Shown piece by piece: positions 25,200-33,619 of a DNA stretch of 63,459 nt; the stretch's first letter is position 1, and each line of letters opens with the position of its first letter. The translations under genes and the position numbers were made by a program. The stretch is from Bacteroidales bacterium (GTDB taxonomy: Bacteria; Bacteroidota; Bacteroidia; Bacteroidales; UBA932): positions 1 to 63,459 of the forward strand of contig JALOCI010000014.1 in NCBI GenBank assembly GCA_023227835.1. Reading direction: 5' to 3'. The notes under the pieces are model-generated. The model saw only the letters and a list, made by a program, of their open reading frames with translations. It did no database searches and had not been told where the DNA came from.

Positions 25200-26114
25200 T
25201 CAGGATTTTTTAAACAACGGGGACGGGTACACTCCTTCTGAACTAAGTAAAGCAAGCCGGTTTACGACGTATTCTCTGTCTTCCCGGAATGTCACTCCAA
25301 ACCACTGATCTTTTGTACTTAGGACTTTGCAAGTTGCATTCCCGTATTTAATAATCTCGTTTACAACGTACGGAATGTAGTATTCTGCCGTAATATTCTC
25401 CTTGTTTGTAAGGAGGAACTGTTTGAACAACTCTTCATTCCTGGAGAACAGATCCGGGGTGAAGCCCCAAATGTTCATGGAAACGAGAGTTGAATCAGGT
25501 ATAGGCACTCTTTCTCCTTTGGAATTGACACCATAGATTCCATCATCCTCACGGGATATTTTGTGGTGCTCCTCGACTCCAGTAAGACAGCAATCCTCGT
25601 TGACCGAACACACTCCACGCGATACACTGCCTGACTCGGAAAGAGTGTTATCAACATTAAAACCTACCATTGCGTATGCACCGGCCTTCTCCTCATTTTC
25701 CATTAAAAACTGCGCCAGAGTCTCAAATGAGTGACGTCCGTAGTAGTCATCAGCGTTAATCACTGCAAACGGGGTGTCTATAACATCCTTTGCCACCAGT
25801 ACTGCATGTCCTGTTCCCCAAGGTTTACTCCTTTCAATGTTATAAGAATACCCCTCCGGAATTTTGTATAACTCTTGTTCCACGAAAACAAAATCGGGAG
25901 AATCACCATAGCGTTCTCTGACACTTTGTTCGAATATCTCTCTGAAACTGCTTCTTATTATGAAAACTATCTTTCCGAAACCTGCCCTTATAGCATCAAA
26001 AACAGAGTAATCCATTATTGTCTCACCGCACGGACCTACACCGTCCAGTTGCTTCAGTCCCCCGTACCGGCTTCCCATACCCGCAGCAAGTATTAGTAAC
26101 GTTGGTTTTGTCAT
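25200..26114 (-). CDS. Sugar-phosphate nucleotidyltransferase
   Basis: A 304-residue GT-A-fold NTP transferase. The nucleotide-binding LILAAGMGSRYGGLKQLDGV is close to the LAAGxGxRxxxxxxPK signature, and FAVINADDYYGR contains the metal-binding Asp residues. The sugar nucleotide made cannot be predicted with confidence; the adjacent manA suggests a mannose-type or other hexose-derived precursor. It starts a three-gene minus-strand operon with the CPBP protease (0 bp gap) and manA. The start lies 72 bp from the divergent ftsB-like gene. Confidence 0.88.
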   Translation of the reverse strand: MTKPTLLILAAGMGSRYGGLKQLDGVGPCGETIMDYSVFDAIRAGFGKIVFIIRSSFREIFEQSVRERYGDSPDFVFVEQELYKIPEGYSYNIERSKPWGTGHAVLVAKDVIDTPFAVINADDYYGRHSFETLAQFLMENEEKAGAYAMVGFNVDNTLSESGSVSRGVCSVNEDCCLTGVEEHHKISREDDGIYGVNSKGERVPIPDSTLVSMNIWGFTPDLFSRNEELFKQFLLTNKENITAEYYIPYVVNEIIKYGNATCKVLSTKDQWFGVTFREDREYVVNRLALLSSEGVYPSPLFKKS

Positions 26115-26151
26115 TATTGATTATCTTGATTAATAGTGACAAAATTATTAT

Positions 26152-26159
26152 TATTTTTG
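26152..26159 (+). promoter_or_regulatory. -7 box of the ftsB-like gene
   Basis: TATTTTTG, an exact TAnnTTTG match, 26 bases before the ATG. A TTG lies 23 bases upstream, slightly further than usual. Confidence 0.4.
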
Positions 26160-26185
26160 CGAAAACTACAATTTAGAACCAAAAG

Positions 26186-26494
26186 ATGTGGCAGAAAATA
26201 AAAGAGAAAAAATGGGTAAAGATTGTTAAAAACAGATTTTTTTTAGCCACATTTGTATTTGCAGTCTGGATTATATTTTTCGATCAAAACAGTCTGATTG
26301 ACTGGTTCAGCGTAAGGATGCGCATTATCAGGCAAGAACGTCAGATAGATTATTATAATAAGGAGATAAAATCAATCGATGAGAAACTCCAGGAGCTAAG
26401 TTCCAATAAAGACAGCCTTGAGAAATTTGCCCGGGAACAATACTATTTTCATGAAGAGGACGAGGACCTCTATATTATAGAGGAGAAGAGGTGA
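26186..26494 (+). CDS. FtsB/DivIC-type septum formation initiator
   Basis: A 102-residue bitopic division protein. A short basic N-terminus is followed by one membrane helix (about 21-38, FFLATFVFAVWIIFFDQNS) and a coiled coil (about 45-85, RIIRQERQIDYYNKEIKSI), ending with the FAREQYYFHEEDEDLYIIEE motif typical of this family in Bacteroidota. FtsB/DivIC links FtsL and FtsQ/DivIB in the divisome. Its last 20 bases overlap the convergent HAD gene. Confidence 0.9.
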   Translation: MWQKIKEKKWVKIVKNRFFLATFVFAVWIIFFDQNSLIDWFSVRMRIIRQERQIDYYNKEIKSIDEKLQELSSNKDSLEKFAREQYYFHEEDEDLYIIEEKR

Positions 26495-27182
26495 TTGACA
26501 GCAGATCCCTGAGATCGTTACTGTTGTAAGTAGGCCCTCCGTCACAAGGGAGAGATTTATAGTTGTAGAAAAACTGATCTATTCCGAAAATCATTGCTCC
26601 TTCAATATCATTTGCAAAGTCATCCCCAATCATCAGAGCCTCATCCTTATCACCTCCGATGGCATCAAGAGCCTTTTTAAAAAGTATTGGAGAAGGTTTG
26701 TGAACACCTTGCTCCTCAGAAATCATAACAGCTTTGAAGAATCCGGCAATACCGGAATTCTGAAGTTTCCGGTATTGAACCTCTTTAAACCCATTTGAAA
26801 CAATGGCAAAGATCCCGCCTCTGTTTTTTAGCTCTGTCAGAACTTCCATGGCATGAGGCATTAAGGCTGTCTGGTCCGGCATAGAATCAAGGTACTCCTC
26901 ACCAAGAACCTTTGCAAAGGCAATATCGTCGATTCCGTATCGCAGTAATGTCCGGTGAAATCTTTCCACCCTAAGTGTATCCTTGGATATTATTCCTTTT
27001 TCATACTGATTCCACAGAGTGTGATTGATATCATTATAATTGTCGTAAAAAGCAACTTTGTCATCTACTTGCAGGGAGTATTTGTCAACCAGTCGAGAAA
27101 TATTCGTTCTTGCATTCAGATCAAAATCCCAAAGAGTACGATCCAGATCAAATAAAAAGTATTTGTATTTCTTATCTTTCAC
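26475..27182 (-). CDS. YjjG-like HAD-superfamily nucleotidase
   Basis: A 235-residue HAD phosphatase with motif I FDLDRTLWDF, motif II SNGF (IVSNGFKEVQ), motif III Lys near HKPSP and motif IV MIGDDFANDI. The LDRTLWDF start and cap length match the YjjG type (5'-nucleotidase acting on non-canonical pyrimidine nucleotides). It is the last gene of the folP-purB-M64 run, two bases after the M64 stop; nucleotide house-cleaning would agree with purB and folP. Confidence 0.88.
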   Translation of the reverse strand: MKDKKYKYFLFDLDRTLWDFDLNARTNISRLVDKYSLQVDDKVAFYDNYNDINHTLWNQYEKGIISKDTLRVERFHRTLLRYGIDDIAFAKVLGEEYLDSMPDQTALMPHAMEVLTELKNRGGIFAIVSNGFKEVQYRKLQNSGIAGFFKAVMISEEQGVHKPSPILFKKALDAIGGDKDEALMIGDDFANDIEGAMIFGIDQFFYNYKSLPCDGGPTYNSNDLRDLLSITSSPL

Positions 27183-27184
27183 CT

Positions 27185-28435
27185 CTATTTCGTATAATAG
27201 TCAATCATTTTGTTTATTGCTCTCACACAGACAGGGCAAAACCCTTTTGCGGTGTTTGTTTTCATCCTGCAATCCTCTGCGGGCCTGAAGATACCCTTGG
27301 CCATATATCCACCCCCTTCAAAGGTTCCTACACCATCTTTCCCTACCATATCTTTCCATTTTGATCCGAAGTCAACCATTGTTGTAAGATTCGGCTCCCA
27401 GGGCTCTGTTTTTAAGTTGTAGAACTCCTCATAAGCTACTTGTGACGTATAATACTCATCACCGAGACCGGCAAATGAGTGCCCGAATTCATGTACAAAA
27501 ACCATAGACTCGGTAGGGTGGTCGGACATACTCAGCCCGTAATAATTGTATATACCGCCGCCTCCGTATTTATTAGTATTGACAATAACATATATGACAT
27601 CGAAAGGGGCATTTGAAACAGCTGAACCAACCAGGGAGTATTCAGGAGCAGTAAGATAACGGTCTATTTTAAATGTGTAGAAATTTGATGATATGACAGT
27701 GTTTTTCCAAATACCCTGATGCGGAATGTCGGTTCCGCTCTCTTTAGAAACAGATTTCAAAGCCCAGATGTTGAAATCCCCTTTTCTTGATTTGTATGGC
27801 TCTATGTTGAACAGATACTCTGTGAATTTCCCTGCATCCTTTATGAATTTGTCCATATCTGCCGCAGAATATCCCTCAGCAACAAATAAAACGTCTACTT
27901 TGTCGGAGTTTTTCCCGTTATTGAGTATGGATATAACTTCAAAGTCGTTCTCTTTCTCGCAGCTGATAGACAAATCACCCGGGTCAATCTCAAAACTGCA
28001 TAATTGTCTAAGTTTTCCGTCAGACTTCTTTCTCTCTGAAAAGACAACCTTCACACTCTCTTTTGGCCAGGGTATCCAACACGCTCCGGAAAAGGATTTA
28101 GAAACAGTTTTAGCTTCGGCTGTTGTTCTCCATTCCTGGAATAGATTGTTGAACCCATTTGTGTAAATTGTCCTGCCGTCTTTGGCAATAATCTGAATGT
28201 TGTATTCGCCATAACCGAACGGAGATATCAGTTGTGTGTGTGTGCCGCTCCATTCGTTTTCTTTGTGTACACCTTTAAGAAATATCTCCTGCTTTTCAGA
28301 GTTTCCTGCAAAAGTGAGATCAATTCTCATTCTTTGGGATGTGAAGTAGCTGTCATAGTCGACATTGCCGGATACCTGAGAGTAAGACGGCAGAGATATC
28401 AGCAATAGTATTGCTGCCAGTAGATATGTTTTCAT
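27185..28435 (-). CDS. Secreted M64-family (IgA peptidase-like) metallopeptidase
   Basis: A 416-residue exported protein with signal peptide MKTYLLAAILLLISLPSYSQ. The zinc site FVHEFGHSFAGLGDEYYT gives HExGH plus a nearby Asp, the metzincin-like arrangement of the M64 family. An N-terminal beta domain (about 25-150, M64_N type) precedes the catalytic domain, which starts near NGKNSDKVDVLFVAEGYS. The founding member cleaves IgA1, but most relatives in gut Bacteroidota are uncharacterised. It sits between purB and the HAD gene with tiny gaps, so it appears to be part of that operon. Confidence 0.9.
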   Translation of the reverse strand: MKTYLLAAILLLISLPSYSQVSGNVDYDSYFTSQRMRIDLTFAGNSEKQEIFLKGVHKENEWSGTHTQLISPFGYGEYNIQIIAKDGRTIYTNGFNNLFQEWRTTAEAKTVSKSFSGACWIPWPKESVKVVFSERKKSDGKLRQLCSFEIDPGDLSISCEKENDFEVISILNNGKNSDKVDVLFVAEGYSAADMDKFIKDAGKFTEYLFNIEPYKSRKGDFNIWALKSVSKESGTDIPHQGIWKNTVISSNFYTFKIDRYLTAPEYSLVGSAVSNAPFDVIYVIVNTNKYGGGGIYNYYGLSMSDHPTESMVFVHEFGHSFAGLGDEYYTSQVAYEEFYNLKTEPWEPNLTTMVDFGSKWKDMVGKDGVGTFEGGGYMAKGIFRPAEDCRMKTNTAKGFCPVCVRAINKMIDYYTK

Positions 28436-28449
28436 CTGTTTTTCTAGTT

Positions 28450-29787
28450 TTAAATACCTGTATAAGTAGAAGGGGTTATCGAACGAAGCTCTTGCTTGAC
28501 CTTTTCACTAATGTTAAGGCTGTCAATGAATTCTGATATAAGCTCCTGGTTTACAGGTCTGTTTGTACGGGTGAGGTTCTTGAGCGTCTCATAAGGATTT
28601 GGATAGTTCTCCCTTCTGAGAATTGTCTGTATAGCCTCGGCGACAACAGCCCAGTTTGCGTTAAGATCCCTTTCAAGCGCACTCTCATTGAGAATGAGCT
28701 TTGAAAGCCCTTTCTGAATAGATTTGAATGAAATCAGGCTGTGTGCCACAGGAACGCCGATGTTTCTCAGTACTGTCGAGTCTGTGAGGTCTCTCTGGAG
28801 TCTTGATACCGGTAGTTTTGATGCCAGATGTTCGAATATTGCATTTGCAATTCCAAGGTTTCCTTCGGCATTCTCAAAATCAATAGGGTTTACTTTATGA
28901 GGCATAGCCGATGATCCAACCTCTCCCTCCTTAATCTTCTGACGGAAATACTCAATCGAGATATATAGCCACATGTCGCGGCTGAGATCAATCAAAATTG
29001 TATTTATTCTTTTCAGATTGTCAAACAGAGCCGCAAAATAGTCATAATGCTCTATTTGTGTCGTAGGATATGAACGTTTCAAACCTAACCTCTTACTGAT
29101 AAAGTCATTTGCAAATTTGTTCCAGTCGATTTCCGGATATGCGACATGGTGGGCATTCATATTTCCCGTAGCACCGCCGAACTTAGCGGCAACAGGAAGA
29201 GAATTAAGCAGTTGTAGTTGCTCACTGAGCCTTACAGCAAATACATTTATCTCTTTTCCAAGTCTTGTAGGGGAGGCCGGCTGGCCATGAGTCCTGGCAA
29301 GCATCGGAATATCTTTCCATTCTCCGGCAAGAGAATTTAGTTTTTCTATAAGTAACTCTAAAAGAGGTTTGTATGTTTTTGCAAGAACATCAGCCATTGA
29401 GAGAGGAACAGCCGTATTGTTTATATCCTGCGAGGTAAGGCCGAAGTGTACAAATTCTCTGTATTGTGAAAGGCCAAGTGTCTCGAAGCGCTTTTTTATG
29501 AAGTACTCGACAGCCTTTACATCATGATTGGTGACAGATTCAATCTGTTTAATCTCTTCGGCATCTTCTACTGAAAACTCTTTATAAATATTCCTAAGTG
29601 CCCATATATTCTCGGTTTTGATACCTGAAAGCTGAGGAAGAGGGATTTCACTTAGTGATATAAAATATTCAATCTCAACATATACCCTGTATCGTATGAG
29701 TGCATATTCTGAGAAAAAATCGGATAATTCTTCAACCTGTTTGTAATATCTTCCGTCAACAGGGGAGATTGCAAGTATGTTGTTCAT
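28450..29787 (-). CDS. purB: Adenylosuccinate lyase
   Basis: PurB catalyses two steps of purine synthesis: release of fumarate from SAICAR and from adenylosuccinate. The 445-residue sequence has the fumarase/aspartase signature GSSAMPHKVNPIDFEN, the catalytic His in MLARTHGQPASPTRLGKE and a TSQDINNTA segment. It follows folP after 12 bp and precedes the M64 gene by 14 bp. Length and the PVDGRY start are those of the E. coli type. Confidence 0.96.
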   Translation of the reverse strand: MNNILAISPVDGRYYKQVEELSDFFSEYALIRYRVYVEIEYFISLSEIPLPQLSGIKTENIWALRNIYKEFSVEDAEEIKQIESVTNHDVKAVEYFIKKRFETLGLSQYREFVHFGLTSQDINNTAVPLSMADVLAKTYKPLLELLIEKLNSLAGEWKDIPMLARTHGQPASPTRLGKEINVFAVRLSEQLQLLNSLPVAAKFGGATGNMNAHHVAYPEIDWNKFANDFISKRLGLKRSYPTTQIEHYDYFAALFDNLKRINTILIDLSRDMWLYISIEYFRQKIKEGEVGSSAMPHKVNPIDFENAEGNLGIANAIFEHLASKLPVSRLQRDLTDSTVLRNIGVPVAHSLISFKSIQKGLSKLILNESALERDLNANWAVVAEAIQTILRRENYPNPYETLKNLTRTNRPVNQELISEFIDSLNISEKVKQELRSITPSTYTGI

Positions 29788-29799
29788 ATATGGATATAA

Positions 29800-30621
29800 T
29801 TAAGCTATAAAGTTAGTAAAGATTTTTACAATCTGCCGGGCCTCTTTAACATCATGTACACGCAGAATGTCTGCTCCCTTGATAAGCGCTTGAAGGTTAA
29901 GGGCTGTCGTTGCAGGAAGAGATTCCTCGGGAGTAATCCCGAGAAAACGATGAATCATGCTTTTTCTCGATATTCCTACGAGAATCGGCCAGGATCCGGT
30001 TGAATCGCCTCTTTCGATTTTTAATTCGTCAAGTCTTTTCAAAAGCTGATAATTCTGAAAGGTGTCCTTTGCAAAACCGAAACCAGGATCAAGTGTGATA
30101 TCTTTAATTCCTTTATCCAGTGCTTTATTCAAAAAATTTACAAAATAATCATGAACCTCATTTACAACATCATCATACTGACAGTAATCCTGCATATTTT
30201 CAGGTGTCCCTTTTTTATGCATTGCTATATATGGCAATGCAAGCTTAGAAACCATATCCAGCATTTCTGTATCATCCTCTCCTGCGGAGATGTCGTTGAC
30301 AATGAAATCTCCTATGAAATCGTATGCCCTTTCTACAATCGAAGACCTGAAAGTGTCAATCGAAACCGTACATTCCGGATGTCTTTTCATAAGGACTTTC
30401 AATCCTGGTTTCAGGTATTCCCACTCAAGATCTTCAGGGATGCTTTTAAGGCCGGGACGAGTTGAGCAAGCCCCCAAGTCTATTATGTCTGCATTCTCTT
30501 GTACCATCATCTCAAATCTTTCCTCAATCTGTTTCTCTGTTATGCAACGACTTTCACTATAAAAAGAGTCCGGATTTAAATTGATTATGCCCATCACAGA
30601 GGGCGATTTTCTATGCGCCAT
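29800..30621 (-). CDS. folP: Dihydropteroate synthase
   Basis: FolP condenses p-aminobenzoate with the pterin pyrophosphate in folate synthesis and is the sulfonamide target. Signatures are VMGIINLNPDSFYSES, IIDLGACSTRPG, FIVNDISAG, DPGFGFAKD and VGISRKSMIHRFL. From the ATG at 30621 the protein has 273 residues and begins MAHRKSPSVMGI. An in-frame TTG at 30657 is part of the -7 box and is not a start. Its promoter faces that of tmk. Confidence 0.95.
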   Translation of the reverse strand: MAHRKSPSVMGIINLNPDSFYSESRCITEKQIEERFEMMVQENADIIDLGACSTRPGLKSIPEDLEWEYLKPGLKVLMKRHPECTVSIDTFRSSIVERAYDFIGDFIVNDISAGEDDTEMLDMVSKLALPYIAMHKKGTPENMQDYCQYDDVVNEVHDYFVNFLNKALDKGIKDITLDPGFGFAKDTFQNYQLLKRLDELKIERGDSTGSWPILVGISRKSMIHRFLGITPEESLPATTALNLQALIKGADILRVHDVKEARQIVKIFTNFIA

Positions 30622-30636
30622 ATTGTTTTTATTAAC

Positions 30637-30662
30637 TAACTTTGCTTGATTACACAAATATA
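30637..30662. promoter_or_regulatory. Facing -7 boxes of tmk and folP
   Basis: Plus strand TAACTTTG (30637-30644) points towards tmk, and minus strand TATATTTG (30662-30655) points towards folP. The two boxes are 10 bp apart and converge before each polymerase reaches its gene, so initiation at one should interfere with the other. Confidence 0.45.
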
Positions 30663-30671
30663 GGACTAATT

Positions 30672-31349
30672 ATGCTTATTGTACTTGAAGGATTGGACGG
30701 AGCTGGTAAATCGACTCAGATATCATTGATGCAGAACTATTTTCAGAATTCGGGCAAGAATGTGAAGTTACTTCATTTTCCAAGGTTCAATGCCCCTGTA
30801 TATGGAGATATGATAGCACGATTCCTAAGAGGTGAGCTAGGAGGAATCGATCAAGTGCACCCGTTGGTGATAGCATTACTTTTTGCTGGAGACAGAAATG
30901 ATGCCGCACCTATGCTTAGAAAATGGCTTGAAGAGGGGAATGTTGTGATATTGGACAGATATGTATATTCAAATATTGCTTTTCAATGTGCAAAGACCAA
31001 AGATGAAAAGGAGGTGGAGATGGTGAGAGAGTGGATTATTAATACCGAATTTTCTGTTTTTTCGATTCCAAAGCCGGATCTTAATCTTTTCCTTGATGTA
31101 CCCATTGGTTTTGTCAACAGCAAACTTAATGAAAACAGAGAAGGAGAGGAGCGAGAGTATCTAAAGGGGAAGAGGGATATTCATGAAGCAGATATTCTTT
31201 TTCAGCAGAGAGTAAGAGAAATCTATCTTTCCCAGTGCGGAAAGGACAGTAGTTTTATAAGGCTTGACTGTTCTGATTCTAACGGAGAGATACTGGATTC
31301 AACTTCAATATTCAACATGATATTGTCTCAGATACAAATGATAGGTTGA
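30672..31349 (+). CDS. tmk: Thymidylate kinase
   Basis: Tmk phosphorylates dTMP to dTDP. The 225-residue protein starts MLIVLEGLDGAGKSTQISLM with the P-loop GLDGAGKST and contains the DRYVYSNIAFQ segment holding the DRY(H) motif and the LID region (NREGEEREYLKG). The ATG at 30672 is the canonical start; an upstream TTG would add ten unrelated residues. It heads an operon with the DoxX-like gene (1-bp gap) and murB. Confidence 0.94.
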   Translation: MLIVLEGLDGAGKSTQISLMQNYFQNSGKNVKLLHFPRFNAPVYGDMIARFLRGELGGIDQVHPLVIALLFAGDRNDAAPMLRKWLEEGNVVILDRYVYSNIAFQCAKTKDEKEVEMVREWIINTEFSVFSIPKPDLNLFLDVPIGFVNSKLNENREGEEREYLKGKRDIHEADILFQQRVREIYLSQCGKDSSFIRLDCSDSNGEILDSTSIFNMILSQIQMIG

Positions 31350-31350
31350 A

Positions 31351-32616
31351 ATGAATATTTTAAGAGCATCTTCCAGAGTCCTGCTTGGACTTGTCTTTAT
31401 TTTTTCCGGGTTTACAAAAATCATTGATCCGGTTGGTGTCGGTCTTATTATCTCAGAGTACTTTAAGATACTGGGATTTACATCAATCCCGCAGCTCTGT
31501 CAATTCGCAGGTATTGTCCTTTCTGCTGTAGAACTTCTTCTTGGTATATGCCTTCTGTCAGGTATCAAAATGAAGGTTAGCAGTACCGTGGCGATGATCT
31601 TTATTTCGATGTTTTTAGTCATTACCCTCCTTTTAGCCATTTTTAATCCTATACACGATTGCGGGTGTTTCGGAGAGGCTGTGAAGTTGACGAACTGGCA
31701 AACTTTCTTTAAAAATATAGTACTCTTTATTTGTGCTTTTATTGTCTTCAAGCAAAGAGACAAGTTTATCCCTATAGCTCCAAATCACTGGGAATGGATT
31801 CTTGCGGCCATATACGGTTTATCAGTCATGATAATATCCATATATTGCCTGCGTCACCTTCCTTTTGTCGATTTCACTGAATACAAGCAAGGTGCGGATT
31901 TGAGAGAGAAAATTTTCTTGCAAACCTCTGCTGCTGATCAGCCTGTATTTGAAACTGTCCTGATTTATAAAAAGGGAAAAACAATAAAAGAGTTTACGGT
32001 GGAGAATATTCCTGATTCAACATGGACTTTTATCGATTCAAGAAGCAAGCAGATAAATGCTAAAATTGAACCGGAGTCAGGTGCATTCGCTATATCAGAC
32101 AGGAACGGAGATTATCTTACAGATTCCCTGATTTCGCTAAAGGGAGCACTATTTGTGACATCAATTCCTTTACTTGATGACCTTTCCGCAAAAAAAACCG
32201 ATCAGATAAAAAAGAGAGATAAATATCTTAAATCATCAGGTGTACGTCACATCATACTCTGTGGCTCATCTTTCGGAAGTATTGATTCCGTTTTCAGTAA
32301 TACAAACGGATATCAGACTTATTATACTGACTATAAGACTTTAATTACGCTTAACCGTTCCAACGGAGGTATGATATATATCTTTGACGGACAGATTGCT
32401 GCAAAATGGTCTTTCAGAGATGCCGACAGGCAAAATATTGAAGAAATATTAAAAGAGGATCCGGAGCTTATATCTGCAAACCGGGTTATAAAGGAGCATG
32501 TTACTATTGAGGTGGCCGTAGCTGTTTTGCTGCTGTTGATTGTTATTATGAGAATGACACTAAGGCTCACATATAAACATAATGAGAATTCAGATGGAAA
32601 TATTAAAGAACTATAA
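31351..32616 (+). CDS. BT_3928-like DoxX/MauE membrane protein with thioredoxin-like tail
   Basis: A 421-residue membrane protein conserved in Bacteroidota. The N-terminal 140 residues have four helices of the DoxX/MauE type (LLGLVFIFSGFTKIIDPVG) and a Cys pair in HDCGCFGEAV. A further helix follows near 146-165, then a soluble region of about 200 residues (residues about 175-375) that may be a thioredoxin-like fold, and a last helix near 388-408. The Cys pair in the membrane part suggests redox chemistry. The gene overlaps murB by up to 35 bp and is 1 bp after tmk, so it lies in a housekeeping operon. Confidence 0.75.
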   Translation: MNILRASSRVLLGLVFIFSGFTKIIDPVGVGLIISEYFKILGFTSIPQLCQFAGIVLSAVELLLGICLLSGIKMKVSSTVAMIFISMFLVITLLLAIFNPIHDCGCFGEAVKLTNWQTFFKNIVLFICAFIVFKQRDKFIPIAPNHWEWILAAIYGLSVMIISIYCLRHLPFVDFTEYKQGADLREKIFLQTSAADQPVFETVLIYKKGKTIKEFTVENIPDSTWTFIDSRSKQINAKIEPESGAFAISDRNGDYLTDSLISLKGALFVTSIPLLDDLSAKKTDQIKKRDKYLKSSGVRHIILCGSSFGSIDSVFSNTNGYQTYYTDYKTLITLNRSNGGMIYIFDGQIAAKWSFRDADRQNIEEILKEDPELISANRVIKEHVTIEVAVAVLLLLIVIMRMTLRLTYKHNENSDGNIKEL

Positions 32617-33604
32617 TCTAAAAAATAAAAATACTCTTGGCTTAAATGCCCGGACAAAGTATTATGCAGAGCCTGCATCTGTTGAACAATTGAAATTACT
32701 TTTATCCGACGATATATACCGTTATGTCCCCAAAATGGTTATTGGGGCGGGATCTAATATTCTTTTCAAAAGTGATTTTGATGGACTGATAATATTCCCT
32801 GCAATAAAAGATATTAAAATTCTAAGGGAGGATGCAGATTTTATATATTTAAGAGCTGGCGCAGGTGTTGTTTGGGATAATCTTGTGGAATTCGCTGTTG
32901 ACCGTGGGTGGGGAGGAATGGAGAATCTCTCTTCAATTCCCGGCTGTACAGGGGCGGCTCCTGTTCAAAACATTGGTGCATACGGAGCAGAAGCAAAGGA
33001 TATAATATTCTTGGTAGAATTTCTGCAATACGACGGATTAGTTGAAAATAAACTTTCTAGCGGAGAGTGTGGGTTCGGATACCGAGACAGTATTTTCAAG
33101 CGAGAATTGAAAGGAAAGGGTGTAATAACATACGTGACCTTCAGATTGTCAAAGAGACCGTCAATAAATGCGGGATATGAGGATGTGCGGCAAGCTTTAA
33201 ATGATGTTAATCAGCCTACAATATCTCAGGTAAGGTCCGTGATATCATCAATAAGATCAAGAAAACTTCCTGACCCTGCTGTAGTTGGCAATGTAGGAAG
33301 TTTCTTCAAAAATCCTGTTGTTCACAAAACGGTAGCATTGCATCTTAAAGAGTTATATCAGGACTTAAAGCTGTTTCCGGCAGGCGAGGATACATATAAA
33401 CTGCCGGCTGCGTGGCTAATTGATAAATGTGGATTTAAGGGCACAAGAACCGGAAATGTGGGAGTCCATGCAAATCAGGCATTAGTGCTTTTGGCATATG
33501 AAGGAGCAACCGGGGAAGAATTGATAAATCTCTCAGAAACAATTATAAAAACTGTTAAAGAGAGATTTAATGTTGATATAGAGCCGGAAGTCAATATTTG
33601 TTGA
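32594..33604 (+). CDS. murB: UDP-N-acetylenolpyruvoylglucosamine reductase
   Basis: MurB is an FAD enzyme that makes UDP-N-acetylmuramic acid with NADPH. Signatures: VIGAGSNILFKSDFDGLII (FAD site), ENLSSIPGCTGAAPVQNIGAYG, YRDSIFK, the catalytic serine in GSFFKNP, and final PEVNIC with the catalytic Glu. From ATG 32594 it has 336 residues; an ATG 12 bases earlier (32582) is also possible. Either start lies inside the end of the DoxX-like gene, suggesting coupled translation. Tail to tail with infB (15-bp gap). Confidence 0.94.
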   Translation: MEILKNYNLKNKNTLGLNARTKYYAEPASVEQLKLLLSDDIYRYVPKMVIGAGSNILFKSDFDGLIIFPAIKDIKILREDADFIYLRAGAGVVWDNLVEFAVDRGWGGMENLSSIPGCTGAAPVQNIGAYGAEAKDIIFLVEFLQYDGLVENKLSSGECGFGYRDSIFKRELKGKGVITYVTFRLSKRPSINAGYEDVRQALNDVNQPTISQVRSVISSIRSRKLPDPAVVGNVGSFFKNPVVHKTVALHLKELYQDLKLFPAGEDTYKLPAAWLIDKCGFKGTRTGNVGVHANQALVLLAYEGATGEELINLSETIIKTVKERFNVDIEPEVNIC

Positions 33605-33619
33605 CCTCCGCTCCATTTT

